64,000 nucleotides of DNA from Cristatella mucedo. Taxonomy: Eukaryota; Bryozoa; Phylactolaemata; Cristatellidae. A program made the position numbers and the translations under genes. Each line of letters starts with the position of its first letter. The stretch's first letter is position 1. The DNA lies in the NCBI GenBank assembly GCA_009760855.2, contig WPIO01000069.1, positions 738,501 to 802,500 on the forward strand, in the 5' to 3' direction. Shown piece after piece: positions 51,088-61,915 of this stretch. The notes beneath the pieces were generated by a model, which did not search any database, was not told the origin of the DNA, and saw only the letters and a list, made by a program, of their open reading frames with translations.

Positions 51088-52540
51088 GGCAGCTACAACG
51101 TCACACGTCGAAGAAGAGCCGTTCTCGACGATCGATCGGCTGGCTCGATCGCCGGAAGTCGGGCCGAAGGGTCGACAGTTTTGCAGACCTACTCACAACT
51201 GCTGCTGGCTTCAGCTTGGCACTGAGCTGGTAATCCCGCTGCCTGCATCTGATGGTCACCTGAAACGTGCCGCACTCTTGCACTTACAGCAAAGACACAC
51301 AAGTGAGTGCACAAAACGCAAACGCCAAGACATTTGACAACAATCAGAACTAAAACCCATTTGTGCTGCACGAATCGACATTTAGGTGCATATACGACCA
51401 ACAGTTGTGCATGCTAGTGTTATTTATTTTATTGTTTCACCGTAAAATACCCTGATTACACAGGGCTGACTGTCAAGTGATCATCTCTCGACTGTGACTG
51501 GAACTTGCTCGCTATGTTTAATAGAATAATTATGCTTGCCTGCTACTAGCAATTTTTATTATGGTTCAATCTTAGATTCTTTTGAACGCACTGAATGTTT
51601 TATGTTTAGGAAGAACAGCTATTCTTTGCCCATAGGTGTAGACCAGAAACAAAAAGTACATTTAGTCCATCTAAAGCAGATGACCGGGGACTCAAAATTT
51701 GCAAGTTCTAGTCAGTATTAGCCTGCTCAAAGACTTCTGGAGCGATGCAGCAACAACGTCACAGGAAAGGTGAGCAATAATTCTAGCAGTTAGAATAGAG
51801 CATCTTCGTAGCACCCTCTGGAGAGCCCAATACTTTTCTATACATATCGCACCAGCAGGAAAGGAAGGAAATCGACCTTCCGAAAAGCCTTTGCTTCGCC
51901 AGCTCAGCTCACGTAAGCCTGTTGGCAGCACACACTTCATATCCCAGCATTCCCAGGACATCCGACAGGCAGAGCATCACTGGACATAATAGTGCTTAGA
52001 ATGTAAGGTCACCAAGTAAAACGAACACCTATCTGCATACAAGCGAGCAAATCTGTGTGCAAGCACTCTAAGCAAACAAGGTTTGAGAAAAAAAATCTCA
52101 AGGTGTCCATCACATACGATTATATTGCCGTGCATTGTAGAACTTGTGTCTAGCTTCTGCCAGCACTTGCACTGACTTGGCAGCATTTTAAGACTCAGCT
52201 TAAAACGCATCTGCTCAGCTTTCTTTGCTCCCATGGAAACTTACTCTTTTTTTCGCTGGGCTATGCGTTTCGTGCTTACTTGAGCATGATTTAGTGCATA
52301 TTACTACAGCAGGGGTCAAACTAATCAGTGGCCCAGTGTGTCTTTCAGAATGCTTTTAGATTCTTTTTCGCAGCGATTTGAAGAGGCCAACGATATAGAC
52401 GAGGTTCTCTTAAGGCAATATAAAGACTTGTTACTAGCACTGTCCTTCGCCCATACATTGCATACATAATCACATTAGGTTGGGTTGCTTGCCTAGTTTT
52501 TACTGAATGGCTCGTTTACACCAAACCCGTAAATCGTAAT
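51088..52540. other. unassigned stretch 5' of the beta-propeller gene
   Basis: No gene. Small antisense (51790-51830) and sense (52380-52440) LINE tail remnants. Confidence 0.4.
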
Positions 52541-52544
52541 GCCT

Positions 52545-52720
52545 ACTAGCTGATTTAACAGCCTCTTTTTGTATAGCTACAGAAGAGCCTTTACGGCTAT
52601 CACCACCGCTTGCAGTGGCGATACAGAATCGCCCACCAAAGGATTCAAACCCACGACCTCGGGGCCGAGGTCGTGAAAAGCAACCGCCTTACCTAGAGAG
52701 CCATTGCGGCTCACCCTAAA
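52545..52720 (-). repeat. SINE-A copy, antisense
   Basis: Tail CTAGCTGATTTAACAGCCTC, TTACGGCTATCACCACCGCT, B box region GGATTCAAACCC, and a head region in which GACCTCGGGGCCGAGGTC is duplicated relative to other copies. It ends with GAGCCATTGCGGCTCACC. Confidence 0.8.
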
Positions 52721-52979
52721 CACGCCTCTAGATATAGCGTCTTTGAATCTGGAAATTGTATGCTAAGATACATTCTCGCTTCATGGGTATGTTGACACAA
52801 GTGTGCTCTACATATACCTTTATTACTGAGCTCTACAGTCAAGGGGCTCTCCGGTAGATTCCACTGGCAACCTAGCCTTCCCTTGCCCTAGTCATATATC
52901 ATGCTAGGCCTCAGTCATTTCCAAAGAGGCAGAGAGGAGCAGGCTAGCCAACGGACCAGCTTTAAGAATTATGCCTGAG

Positions 52980-53390
52980 CCGGGTTAAACCTTAAATCCT
53001 TTGGAGACCGTGCATTTAGTTCGTATGCTCCCAAAGCCTGGAACTCCCTCCCGACCTGCGTCAGAACATCCCCTGACCTGACCACATTTAAAAGGAACCT
53101 AAAAACACACCTATTTAGGACAGCCTTTAGCGGGTCCCTGTGATTCGTCCTTCACGTGCTTATGCGTGCTGACACTGTGCATGCTGCCACTAACCACATT
53201 TGCATGCTGACCCTGTGCATGCCACCCCTAACCATATTATTCATTTTGTTTGTTTTTCAAGCATGATTTTACTTACCATTCAATTGCATTTCACTTTGCA
53301 GAAAATGTAAAGCGCCTAGAGAGAGAGATTAAGTTCTCTGAGGGCGCTTTATCAAGTGAATTATTATTATTATTATTATTAAACGGGGCC
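52980..53390 (+). mobile_element. LINE family A copy, strongly 5'-truncated
   Basis: Starts at AACCTTAAATCCTTTGGAGA; encodes the FGDRAF...YAPKAWNSLP end, then a complete 3' UTR, tail and (ATT)n at 53368-53390. It is close in sequence to the copies at 261 and 45480. Confidence 0.9.
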
Positions 53391-53399
53391 AGCTGGCAT

Positions 53400-54550
53400 T
53401 TCTGCCGTAAGGCTCTGGGAGTAGTGCTGTGTGATTCGTGCCCATGCACACTGTTGTCAAGACTAGACACGGGCAAACCTGCTATGGCTTATAGCTTGCG
53501 GCAATAGTAAAACGAAGGAAATTCCGAACAAGCAAACATTTACGCAAATTCCTTACATTTGGGTTCCATAATTCTTTCTATCACACTTTTCAGAGTTCAG
53601 CTTGCTAATGCAGTAATTCGTGGAGCCCCTAGCTCTACCAAGACAACATGTTTCTGCTTCAACCCCGAGCCACTGTTATTCACGTAACATATTTCAAATT
53701 AACAAGCATGAAAGTGGGCAGGAATGGCACTGTTCATCTTGGAGCTATTGCCCCTAATTCCCCCAGGGTGTTAACATGCAGCTGAAGCAAGAAGACATCT
53801 TAACTACGACTGGCAAGACTTCTCAATGGCCTCAAAAAGCGACTATCCATAGTTAATCATAAAGGCAGATCGACAACGGCACTTTATTCGTCCGGTTAAG
53901 ACGATGAGTATTGGACCCATCGATGAGTGTCCGTGGTGAGAAAACGAAATGAGGGGGATAAAGGGCTATACACGCTTCAGGGATCGCTGGTTAAGGAAAA
54001 GGGTGCACAAAAATACTTGAATTATGAAATACAAGCGCAAAAACCGTATTCAAGCAAGCAAGATCGCAATCACGCGAACCGCGGGTAAATCAGGCATTGA
54101 GCACCGATCAGACCGGAGTGCGAACAAAAAGCAGCTTCGCTTCAGAATTCATGACTGCAGCACTACAAACAGGATCAAAGTGGTCCCAAATCACTGCATA
54201 CAGACAAGCATACATTATCCCGCTTCGATGGAATACTATATTAACCATAAACTTACATACGCTTGCGAAGGCGACAGGAGCACGAGGTCAGCTCGCCGGT
54301 GCAGGAAGCATGGCGGTTCGAATGAACTCCTGACCCTGAATGATTTCATACTTCCGGAGCTGACGTACTCCTCCCACCAGCTGCTCGGGCGGTAAATCTT
54401 GAGTCCGAGTCATATTTCATGGACGGCGGCTTCTTGAACGTCTATGGGCCATCGCAGAGAAGGAAGTTATTAACGATGAGGCGAAAGGAGTACAGAAAAG
54501 AGATTGATATATTGCCAGCCGGGAACGTTCTGGGATGGTGGGATCAGGCC
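53400..54550. other. unassigned stretch left of the viral-like block
   Basis: No gene could be supported. A 123-codon open frame at 54024-54395 has unremarkable composition and no motif. Confidence 0.35.
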
Positions 54551-54555
54551 GTCAT

Positions 54556-54665
54556 CGGGTGATGAATTGTTTTTTACCCTTTACGACAAAAACTCCTTAC
54601 TTGCTCGCAAGTCTGCTCGCTCGCAAGGATCTTTTATCGTAAAGTGAAAAAAAAATTCATCATGG
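54556..54665. repeat. 110-bp imperfect hairpin
   Basis: The left arm (TGATGAATTGTTTTTTACCC, TTTACGACAAAAAC) is complementary to the right arm (GATCTTTTATCGTAAA, GTGAAAAAAAAATTCATCA), with about 30 bases between them that themselves contain TGCTCGCAAG/CTCGCTCGCA. It sits where the AT-rich viral-like block begins. Confidence 0.75.
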
Positions 54666-54799
54666 GTGTGGAAGGGTCGAAAGTTATGCCCCGTTTCGGT
54701 TTAGCTGAGTCGCCACGTAATTTGCCAATGATATCACGTGATATAAGCTAGGTATGCAAACGTAAACAGGAAGCTGTTGCCAATGGCTTCCGGCGTCAA

Positions 54800-54981
54800 C
54801 CGAGTCTTGTGCGGTCGATGTCGATAGCGATTGCGATGACTCGTTTGATGTTAGTGATTACGTTATTTCAATTGCAGACACAGAATTCTTTTTCGAACAG
54901 AAGGTAGAGTTAATGGATATGCTTGAATCGGTAACTGAATTAAGATCGTTCATTACTGAGTCAATAACGTTAGCCGATTAG
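54800..54981 (+). CDS. short acidic open frame, unknown
   Basis: A + frame ending at TAG 54979-54981 encodes an acidic stretch (VDVDSDCDDSFDVSDYVISI) and a helix-like run (VELMDMLESVTELRSF). After the stop, the same frame remains open through the repeat peptide at 55010-55225, so both may be parts of one decayed gene. Function unknown. Confidence 0.35.
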
Positions 54982-54984
54982 GCT

Positions 54985-55227
54985 CTCGGTTCGTTGCCGA
55001 GATCTATTAGCGGTGTTATATCTGAGCCAAGCGCCGAAACCGGAACGGACCTTGTATCTGAATCAAGCACCGAAATCTTAAAGTCAAAGTCCGAACCAAG
55101 CACCGAAATCGAAAAGTCGATGTCTGAGCCAAGCGCGGGAGCGGGGACGATAGCTAGTGGAAAGGAGCGTAAAATCACTCATTCTACGAAGCTGCGGATC
55201 CACACTACAGTGAATTTAAGGGCATGA
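54985..55227 (+). pseudogene. repeat-containing open frame, unknown
   Basis: From about 55020 it carries four imperfect 10-12-residue repeats of the type SEPSAETGTDLV, SESSTEILKSK, SEPSTEIEKSM, SEPSAGAGT, encoded by 30-36-bp units. The frame continues to a TGA at 55225-55227 without a good start, following directly on the acidic frame that stops at 54981. Beyond it, GAGTACAG/GGCTTTAA-type repeats continue without coding to about 55335. Confidence 0.4.
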
Positions 55228-55599
55228 CGATGGCTTGAGAGTACAGCCTCTTTAACGGTAGGATACTTGAAGCTGCTCAAGAGTACAGTGGCTTTAAAGG
55301 AAGAACGACGGCATGAGAGTAAAGTGTCTTTAATGATATCCATTTTCCTTAAGGATTATTGGTGGAATTAATGTATTTGAATCGAAACCAGCTGTTCCTG
55401 CTAACCTTATCGACATTCTTACATTATACTTCAACAATTTCTATCACAACTGTAAATTGCTGTAAACCAAAGTCTAATTTTTTTAACTTGATATGTAACA
55501 GTTATCACTATATCAGAAACCGCTTCACCAACTAAACCATGATATTCAATAGTACTTGGCTCATATACAATTTTTTCTCAAGGATAGAGATTGTAAACA

Positions 55600-56140
55600 A
55601 AACATCTAAGCACTTGTGATTCCTTTCTGTTGACGTAACTTGAGCCACTTGCAACCAAATTGCAAGTCACAACTTAAGTTAACATCAGAAACAACTACTT
55701 CATTTTCAGAAATAACCTTTGTGTTTGATACACAGGTTACTTGATCGGTAATACTTGGATAATTTGGATCTGTTGTGTGAGCAGAACCAGTAAAACCAAG
55801 AATACTAGAAACACTATAATTGTTTGCAAGAAATGTCCAACCCGCCGCCATCTTAATTCACGAATCAGAAGTTACTGTATCAATTCCCAGTTCAAAATTT
55901 TCTGTAGTTGCTCCTGACTGAGTTATTGAATTATTTATTGTGTCAGCAATTCCAATATTTACATCGTCTGAAACAGCTGAATAAATTCCGGGCCTAATCG
56001 TTACCTTTTGCTCAGGTACACCAGAAACTCTAAAAAAAGAGTGTTATTAGAATCGGTCATTTATTAACCGAATTAGTTCCTACAAACGTTTCAAAACATC
56101 TTAAATTTCTTGCTCCTAAGAATTATTGGGTCATTTATTC
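55600..56140 (-). pseudogene. Maverick/adintovirus-like penton-type minor capsid protein, decayed
   Basis: On the minus strand, two open segments in one frame are separated by a stop at about 55861. The upstream one has VSGVPEQKVTIRPGIYSA and the downstream one NNYSVSSILGFTGS. An interior G-x-Y strand followed by S-x-x-x-LGF is typical of the penton-like/minor capsid proteins of Maverick-type elements; I infer this role from the pattern. The N-terminal part (about 56050-56180) lies in another frame, with more stops. Not functional as it stands. It is the leftmost recognisable gene of the block. Confidence 0.55.
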
Positions 56141-56199
56141 GGACTCTAACGGATTTGTTGTTCCAGAAATGTTAAACACGTATCCCCCCAGGTTTTGAG

Positions 56200-56530
56200 T
56201 AAGCAGATCTTCTCATTGCCTCAAGGTTCTTCAACATATCCTGAGAAATTTTCACAAGCTCTGACATTTCTATATACTAAGGTCATACAAAAGCTTATTT
56301 ATTTTAGAAATATATCTGTTAGGTGCTTTTAGCAATTTCCTGAGGTAATCTACTACGGCACTTATAGAACTTATTACTCCTGTGTTCCCAGCAGCAAGTT
56401 CATGAATCCATAGTTCCAATTTCTTAAGTACTTCGGCATCATTCTTAACAATCAAAGGAATTTCAGTTACTACAGTACAAGCCTTTTCTAAAGCCTGTAC
56501 TCTTGTCGTCACGCTAGTTGACTCTTCATG
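56200..56530 (-). pseudogene. helical protein fragment, viral-like block, unknown
   Basis: An 80-codon open frame (56270-56512) rich in helix formers (VQALEKACTVVTEIPLIV, VLKKLELWIHEL) predicts coiled coil. Just downstream another frame reads EMSELVKISQDMLKNLEAMR. Function unknown; it probably belongs to the same decayed gene as the pieces up to 57812. Confidence 0.4.
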
Positions 56531-56544
56531 GAATCGGTTCTTTA

Positions 56545-57812
56545 GTTTAGATGTTCGGGATCCTCATAAGATAATTTCTGGTAAATGCTTTGTAATGTTT
56601 CTGCGTTTCCAGTTCCTTTATTATCTTTTACCAGTACTTAACACCGCCAGGTAACTTTTTTCCTTGAGGCAAATCTTACAGTGCACTATAAGCTTTGACA
56701 CGGGTAGTATTGGGAGTGCCAGTGCTCGAATTAATACCTAATTGCTTGGCTATGTCCTTCTAAATAGCATCAATAGCACTTTTGGTTTGCTCATTAGGGA
56801 CGCTAGTTTTCGCAGCATTTGCAATCCGAATTGCTTTTTGATATCTTTTTCTTTAACAGCTTCAGCGACTCTATCAACAGTAGTTAGAGAAACATCAGGA
56901 GCAGCATTTAAACTTTAATAATAATAATAATATTGCACTTGATAAAGCGCCCTCAGAGAACTTAATCTCTTTCTAGGCGCTTTACATTTGCTGCAAAGTG
57001 ATACGCAATAGAATAGTAAGTAAAATCATGCTTGAAAAACAAACAAAATGAATAACATGGTTAGGGGTTACATGCACTGGGTCAGCATGCAAATGTGGTT
57101 AGTGGCAGCATGAACAGTGTCAGCATGCATAAGCACATCGAGGACGAATCACAAGGACCCACTAAATGCTGTCCTAAATAGGTATGTTTTTAAGTTTCTT
57201 TTAAATGTGGTCAGGTCAGGGGATGTTCTGATGCAGGTCGGGAGGGAGTTCCAGGCTGTGGGAGCATACGAGCTACATGCACGGTCTCCAAAGGATTTAA
57301 GGTTTGTACGAGGTATTTCTAGACTGTTGGATTCCGAAAAGCGAGTGGCACGATGCTTTGCCTGATGGGGTAGTATATCTGAAAGATAGGCTGGAGCCAT
57401 AGAACGAAGAGACCTAAAAGTGAGCGACAAAACCTTGAAGTCAATACGTTGCTTGACTGGTAACCAGTGCAGGTCGGCGAGAAGTGGAGTAATGTGGCAA
57501 CTGCGACGCTCACGACAGACAAGCCTAGCTGCAGAGTTTTGCACCAGCTGCAATCGCCTGATCGCACATGCTGGTAGGCCAGTAAGCAGTGAGTTGCAGA
57601 AGTCGAGACGAGATGTCACGAATGCATGGACCAACTTGGACGTGGTATCCTTATCTAAACTTTCCATTGCTTGTTTTGTCTCAATTTGTCTAGCAAGAGA
57701 AGGCCTAACTTTTTTCAGTTTCTCAATTACCAGATTACCAGAGTTGCCAGTTGCTCTCTCTAGCGCACGTTGGTCCAAATGTGCTTCAGCGGAGTCTCGA
57801 GCTGTAATTTAA
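56545..57812 (-). pseudogene. decayed gene of the viral-like block, split by a LINE
   Basis: Coding-like minus-strand pieces lie at 57656-57812 (ending KVRPSLARQIETKQAMES) and 56545-56917 (for example VSLTTVDRVAEAVKEKDIKK, with several stops and frame changes after it). A LINE A copy occupies 56918-57655 between them. Removing the LINE would bring the two parts into contact; they look like one Lys/Ala-rich, helical protein, function unknown. Confidence 0.45.
56918..57655 (-). mobile_element. LINE family A copy inserted in the viral-like block
   Basis: (AAT)n, tail, 3' UTR and a long open C-terminal part (SCHITPLLADLHWLPVKQRI, TAWNSLPTCIRTSPDLTTF), truncated at about 57655 near LDKDTTSKLVHAFVTSRLDF. 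The frame is uninterrupted, so the insertion is relatively recent. Confidence 0.9.
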
Positions 57813-58090
57813 AAACACATCTATTTAGGACAGCATTTAGTGGGTCCTTGTGATTCGTCCTCGATGTGCTTATGCGTACTGACACTGTTCATGCTGCCAC
57901 TAACCACATTTGCATGCTGACCCAGTGCATGTCACCCCTAACTATGTTAATTCATGTTATTTATCAAGCACGACATAATTCACCATTCAATTGCATTTTC
58001 CTTTACAGCAAATGTAAAGTACCTAGAGAGAGATTAAGTTCTCTGAGGGCGCTTTATCAAGTGCATTATTATTATTATTATTATTATTAT
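57802..58090 (+). mobile_element. LINE family A 3' end in the viral-like block
   Basis: Starts at AAAAACACATCTATTTAGGA (end of the coding part) and continues through the full 3' UTR, tail and (ATT)n. Opposite orientation to its neighbours at 56918 and 58168. Confidence 0.85.
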
Positions 58091-58167
58091 ATTATGCTAA
58101 TGTTGTTTCTGATTTCTCTCCTAGGGATATTAGCAAATCCTCGAATAAGATAAAATATTTTATTATT

Positions 58168-58288
58168 AATACTAATAATAATAATGCACTTGATAAAGCG
58201 CCCTAAGAGAACTCAACCTCTCTCTAGGCGCTTAACATTTGCTGTAAAGGGAAACGCAATTGAATAGTGAGTTTTATCATGCTTGACA
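58168..58288 (-). mobile_element. short LINE family A 3' end inserted in the packaging ATPase
   Basis: (AAT)n and tail, then AACGCAATTGAATAGTGAG up to about 58288, where the ATPase frame begins. It is only about 120 bp long. Confidence 0.8.
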
Positions 58289-58725
58289 ATGAGTTTGTTT
58301 AGTTCACTGTGTCTTCCTCGTGTAAAATAATCTAGAATCATTGTTTGGTCTTCTGTCATTTGGTCATCAAGCACAAGAACATTCTTGCAGTTCTTGTATG
58401 AATCTACTTCCGGCATTTGCTCGATTCTATCAACCCAAACATAAGCAGCCTTTGAAGTTTTGTCTGTCATAGACATAAGACCTTTGTACAACTTCTGACC
58501 AAGTCTTAAAGCAGTTCCTGTACAAGTGCCGTAGTTTAGCATTCTATAGAAGATCCAATTCATAACCAGCTGTGATTTACCTGATTCACTAGGGCCGAGC
58601 ACCAATGCACGAATTAGAACTTTCGGTAAAGGTTCTCTATGACCTGTTACCGAATCTGGTCCAAAATCAAACGCTTTGACTTTTAGTGAGATGCTATATG
58701 AAATGGAGGGAAATTTCTACTGTTC
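58288..58725 (-). pseudogene. Maverick/adintovirus-type genome-packaging ATPase, truncated
   Basis: The minus-strand frame is open for about 140 codons without a stop. It carries a Walker A motif GPSESGKS (about 58580-58605), a Walker B-like VLVLDDQMTE and the family-typical TRGRHSELNK, in the right order for the FtsK/HerA-type A32-like ATPases of Mavericks, adintoviruses and relatives. These pump DNA into capsids. The C-terminal end is cut off by the LINE at 58168-58288. N-terminal residues in frame (KAFDFGPDSVTGHREPLPKV) extend to about 58725, where a family B LINE follows. It is the best-preserved gene of the block. Confidence 0.75.
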
Positions 58726-58739
58726 GAAGCGTAAAAAGC

Positions 58740-60590
58740 ATATAATGTAAATGTAACGTATCTCCGTCTGTAACTCCACAAAGTCATTAAGACCAGGTGG
58801 GTGTTACGCAGGAGAATTTTCTATAGCGCACTGACAGCCTAAGCGGCTTTCGGTTCGCATTCGGTAGCCAACAGACTTCGTCTCACTCAACATAGAGAAA
58901 GTGGGAAGCATAGCAGAAGTAGGAGAGCAGTTGAGGTAGTGAGTAGCATGGAAGTAGCAGCTCAGGACCGCTGAAAAGGATGAGCCATAGTCGGCTGTAG
59001 GAGAGTAGTTGTCGTTGCGTAAGAATTGTGGAAGCGAGTTCTACAGTCTAGGACCTGCAGAGCTAAAGCTTCTATGGCCAACGGTCTTTAAGCGGAGGAA
59101 TGGGACAGGTAGTTTATTGTCCACACAGGACCTGAGGGTGCGAGCAGGCTGAAACTGATGCAACAGTTCAGCTAGGTACGAAGGAGCCAAGCCGTGGCGA
59201 GCCTTGTGGGTCACCGTCAGAACTTTGCTCTGGATCCGTTGCTCAACCGGCATCCATCCTAGCTCTTTTAGCAAAGGAGACACGTGCTCAAACCGCTGGG
59301 ACTTGAAGACTAGCCTTGCAGCCATATTCATAGTCAGCTGCAGTGGTCTAATAGCTTTCTTTGGTAGCCCAGCCAATAAGGAATTGCAATAATCAAGCCG
59401 AGACAGAACTAAGGAGCTAGTTAAATTTTTTACAAGCCACTGTGGGAGACAGCTCCTAATCTTGGATAGGGATTGGACGCGATGGTTAGCTGTAGAGGCA
59501 GTCTTCTGAATGAAGCTTTTAAAATTGAGGCAGTTGTCGAAAACGACACCTAAATTTCGAGCACGTGGTGATGGTCGCACAATAGCATCGCCTATTAGAA
59601 CAGCAAAGCCTTTTAATGCAGCCACACGCTTAGGGTGTCCAATGAGCAGCAGTTTGGTTTTGTCATCATTTAATTTCAGGAAGTTTTCCGACATCCAGGA
59701 TCGAATATCGGCAAGGCAAGCATTCAGTTTCTCAGTTGCCGCAGCAGATTCCGACGGTTTGAATGACAAATATAACTGAGTATCATCAACATAGAAGTAA
59801 TATCCTAATCCATGGGCCTTAATCACTTTTCCCAGAGGTTGTATAGAACAGCAAGGGACCGAGTACGGACCCTTGAGGGATTCCACAGGTGACCCTTCTC
59901 GTTTGAGAGACCTGATCCCCACACGACACGGATTGAACTCGATCAGACAAGTACGATTTAAACCACGCCAGTGCTTCGTCGGCCAGACCGATCATTGTTC
60001 TCAATCGTTCAAGCAGAACCTCGTGATCAATGGTGTCGAAGGCAGCAGACAGATCTAGCAGAGCTAGGGCAGTGGCATTCCCGTCGTCGTTGCCATGTAT
60101 AATGTCATTGTTAACACGGAGGAGAGCAGTTTCGGTAGAGTGCTGCCTCTTGAAACCTGATTGAAATGTTTCTGACATTCCATTATTTTCAATATGTTCA
60201 ACCAGCTGCTTTGCAACAATTTTTTCAAGAATCTTTGATAAGAAAGGAAGAAGGGAAACTGGGTGATAGTTTGCAAGGACCTCTGTGTCTAATCCTAGCT
60301 TTTTAAGAATGGTTCTAGCGATTGCCGATTTGAAGGACTTGGGGACGACCCCTTTTCCCAAAGAAGCATTAAAAACCTTGGTTATGGCAGGGCTAAGTTG
60401 GTCTGCGAGTGAAGACCACGGAGATAAGGGTATAGGGTCTTCAGGAGACGAGCTTTTTTTGCTAGACCCTATTAAGGTAGCCACATTGCATGCAGAAGCC
60501 TCGGAGAACCTTTTAAAGAAGGTCACAGGTTGTGGAACCGCGATTGCGTTAGTCGGAGGGGGCTTAATGGAGGCACAAATGTAGACAATC
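58740..60590 (-). mobile_element. LINE family B copy inserted in the viral-like block
   Basis: Tail ATGTAAATGTAACGTATCTC, the C-terminal coding part, then RT with FYVDDTQLYLSF, VTCGIPQGSVLGPLLF and ALLDLSAAFDTIDHEVLLER, truncated at about 60590. An 8-bp deletion relative to the 42868 copy (near 59838) shifts the frame next to the active-site region. About 210 bp (60021-60243) appear identical to 44143-44365 of the other copy. Confidence 0.9.
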
Positions 60591-60717
60591 TTCATGCTGA
60601 GCAAGCTAAAATTAAGGCCCAACAGGCCCTAGAGGTACTGTGAAAGCAATCTGCATGATTTCAGAACACAAGAAATCAAAGTTCGTTCCACTGTGACATC
60701 AAATGAGTGCTGGTGTT

Positions 60718-60816
60718 CTAACCCATGGCAAACCTAGGGGTCAAGAATTTCTAACACACGGAACACCTAGGGGTCAAGGCGTGCTAAGCCACGGTTGACT
60801 TAGAGAATCTTGCGTA
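60718..60816 (+). repeat. three 33-bp repeats, coding-like
   Basis: Units at 60718-60750 and 60751-60783 share CCTAGGGGTCAAG; a third, weaker one follows (60784-60816). The unit is 11 codons: the + frame reads LTHGKPRGQEF, LTHGTPRGQGV, then LSHG and a stop. Codon-length periodicity suggests remains of a repeat-bearing protein in the viral-like block, just before the protease. Confidence 0.65.
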
Positions 60817-60904
60817 AAATTGATTAAATAAGAGCTTTTGCACGAGTTGCATGAAGCGCTTAGTGAATTGAAAAACCGTCCTCAGCACTAAAAGACACTG
60901 AGCT

Positions 60905-61203
60905 GCTGGAAGATGTCAGTCAATAAGCGAGGTCTGCTAAACTTCAGAGGTGTGTTTGCAAGAAATGAGTTAGCACTAACGAAACACTAGGAAACAGAGT
61001 GCTTCATTTGTAACACTGGTAAGACAGAGCGAGCAATCTATCTCTGGATAGCATGTTACAAACTAGGCACAAATTGCTTTTACTTTGACTCATTCGGTGC
61101 TCCACCAATGCCAGAAGTAATAGAGTACTTTGATACTGTGCCTAGTTTTTCAAAATTTCAGTTGCAAGACTATTATGAAAAAACTGTGGGTCGAGATGCC
61201 TAA
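60905..61203 (+). pseudogene. adenovirus-type cysteine protease, decayed
   Basis: The + frame encodes NFRGVFARNELAL, a stop, then CFICNTGKTERAIYLWIACY and GTNCFYFDSFGAPPMPEVIE to a stop at 61201-61203. The YFDSFG...P block after an x-W-[IV]-A strand is characteristic of the adenain-like proteases of Mavericks and adintoviruses, which process capsid precursors. The residue before W, normally the catalytic His, reads Leu; with the internal stop and missing C-terminal Cys region the gene is dead. It supports the viral assignment of the block. Confidence 0.65.
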
Positions 61204-61256
61204 TTTTCCCGAAACTCGTGAGTTTAACCGACTTTGGAACAGCAATGGAACTGCTC

Positions 61257-61797
61257 TTACAATGATTTAAACAAAAAATACCTATATTGAAAGAAATGGA
61301 AGTAACTCAATGTGAACGCAAAGCAGTTGTTCTTAATGATGCTCGGGTTATCATTCATACGGAAAGGCCAGCACGTGTTCATCTTGAAGAAATGACTTCG
61401 AAAGATTCAAAGACATATTGCAATGCATACATCTACATTACTCCTGAGATTCTGCTAATGTTTTAAGGAATCGCAGCTAAGCGTGTGCGCTGAGCTTGAC
61501 CATGAGGGATATGATGTTACTCACAGAGCAATGATTGGTGTCCGAATTGAGTTTGGTAAAAGACAAACCCTGTTCTTTAATGACAAGAATCGACCTGTTA
61601 AATATACAGGATCTGCAGAGCTAATTCAGAAACTAGGAGATGACTTTGGTATTACTGGACTCCTCGACGGCAGTTATGTTTTGAAAGAACATTACCAACG
61701 AGAGCCAAGATTAAATCTCAGACTTAAACTTGATCAAGTTAAGATCTGCAGAGCTCCAAGCACAGAACGTGAAGTGTTTTATTCGTGTGAGTATTAG
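61257..61797 (+). pseudogene. unknown gene of the viral-like block, one frameshift
   Basis: Two well-conserved-looking open segments: 61257-61469 (KEMEVTQCERKAVVLNDARV, YCNAYIYITPEILLMF) and 61483-61797 (VRIEFGKRQTLFFNDKNRPV, LDQVKICRAPSTEREVFYSC). They change frame around 61470. The size of about 180 residues and beta-rich pattern suggest a small structural protein, but I do not recognise it. It follows the protease on the same strand. Confidence 0.4.
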
Positions 61798-61915
61798 GTG
61801 AGTGAAACGAGGGAAGTTAAACAAAGGCGTGATATGAAGATATAGGCAAAACAAAATTAGTTAGGGATTAGTTTTAGTTTTAATATGTCCTTTGCTACTT
61901 ATTCGTAGCATTCTG

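Noticed and set aside
54024-54395. 123-codon + frame as a gene
   Set aside because: No motif, no splice support and unremarkable composition.
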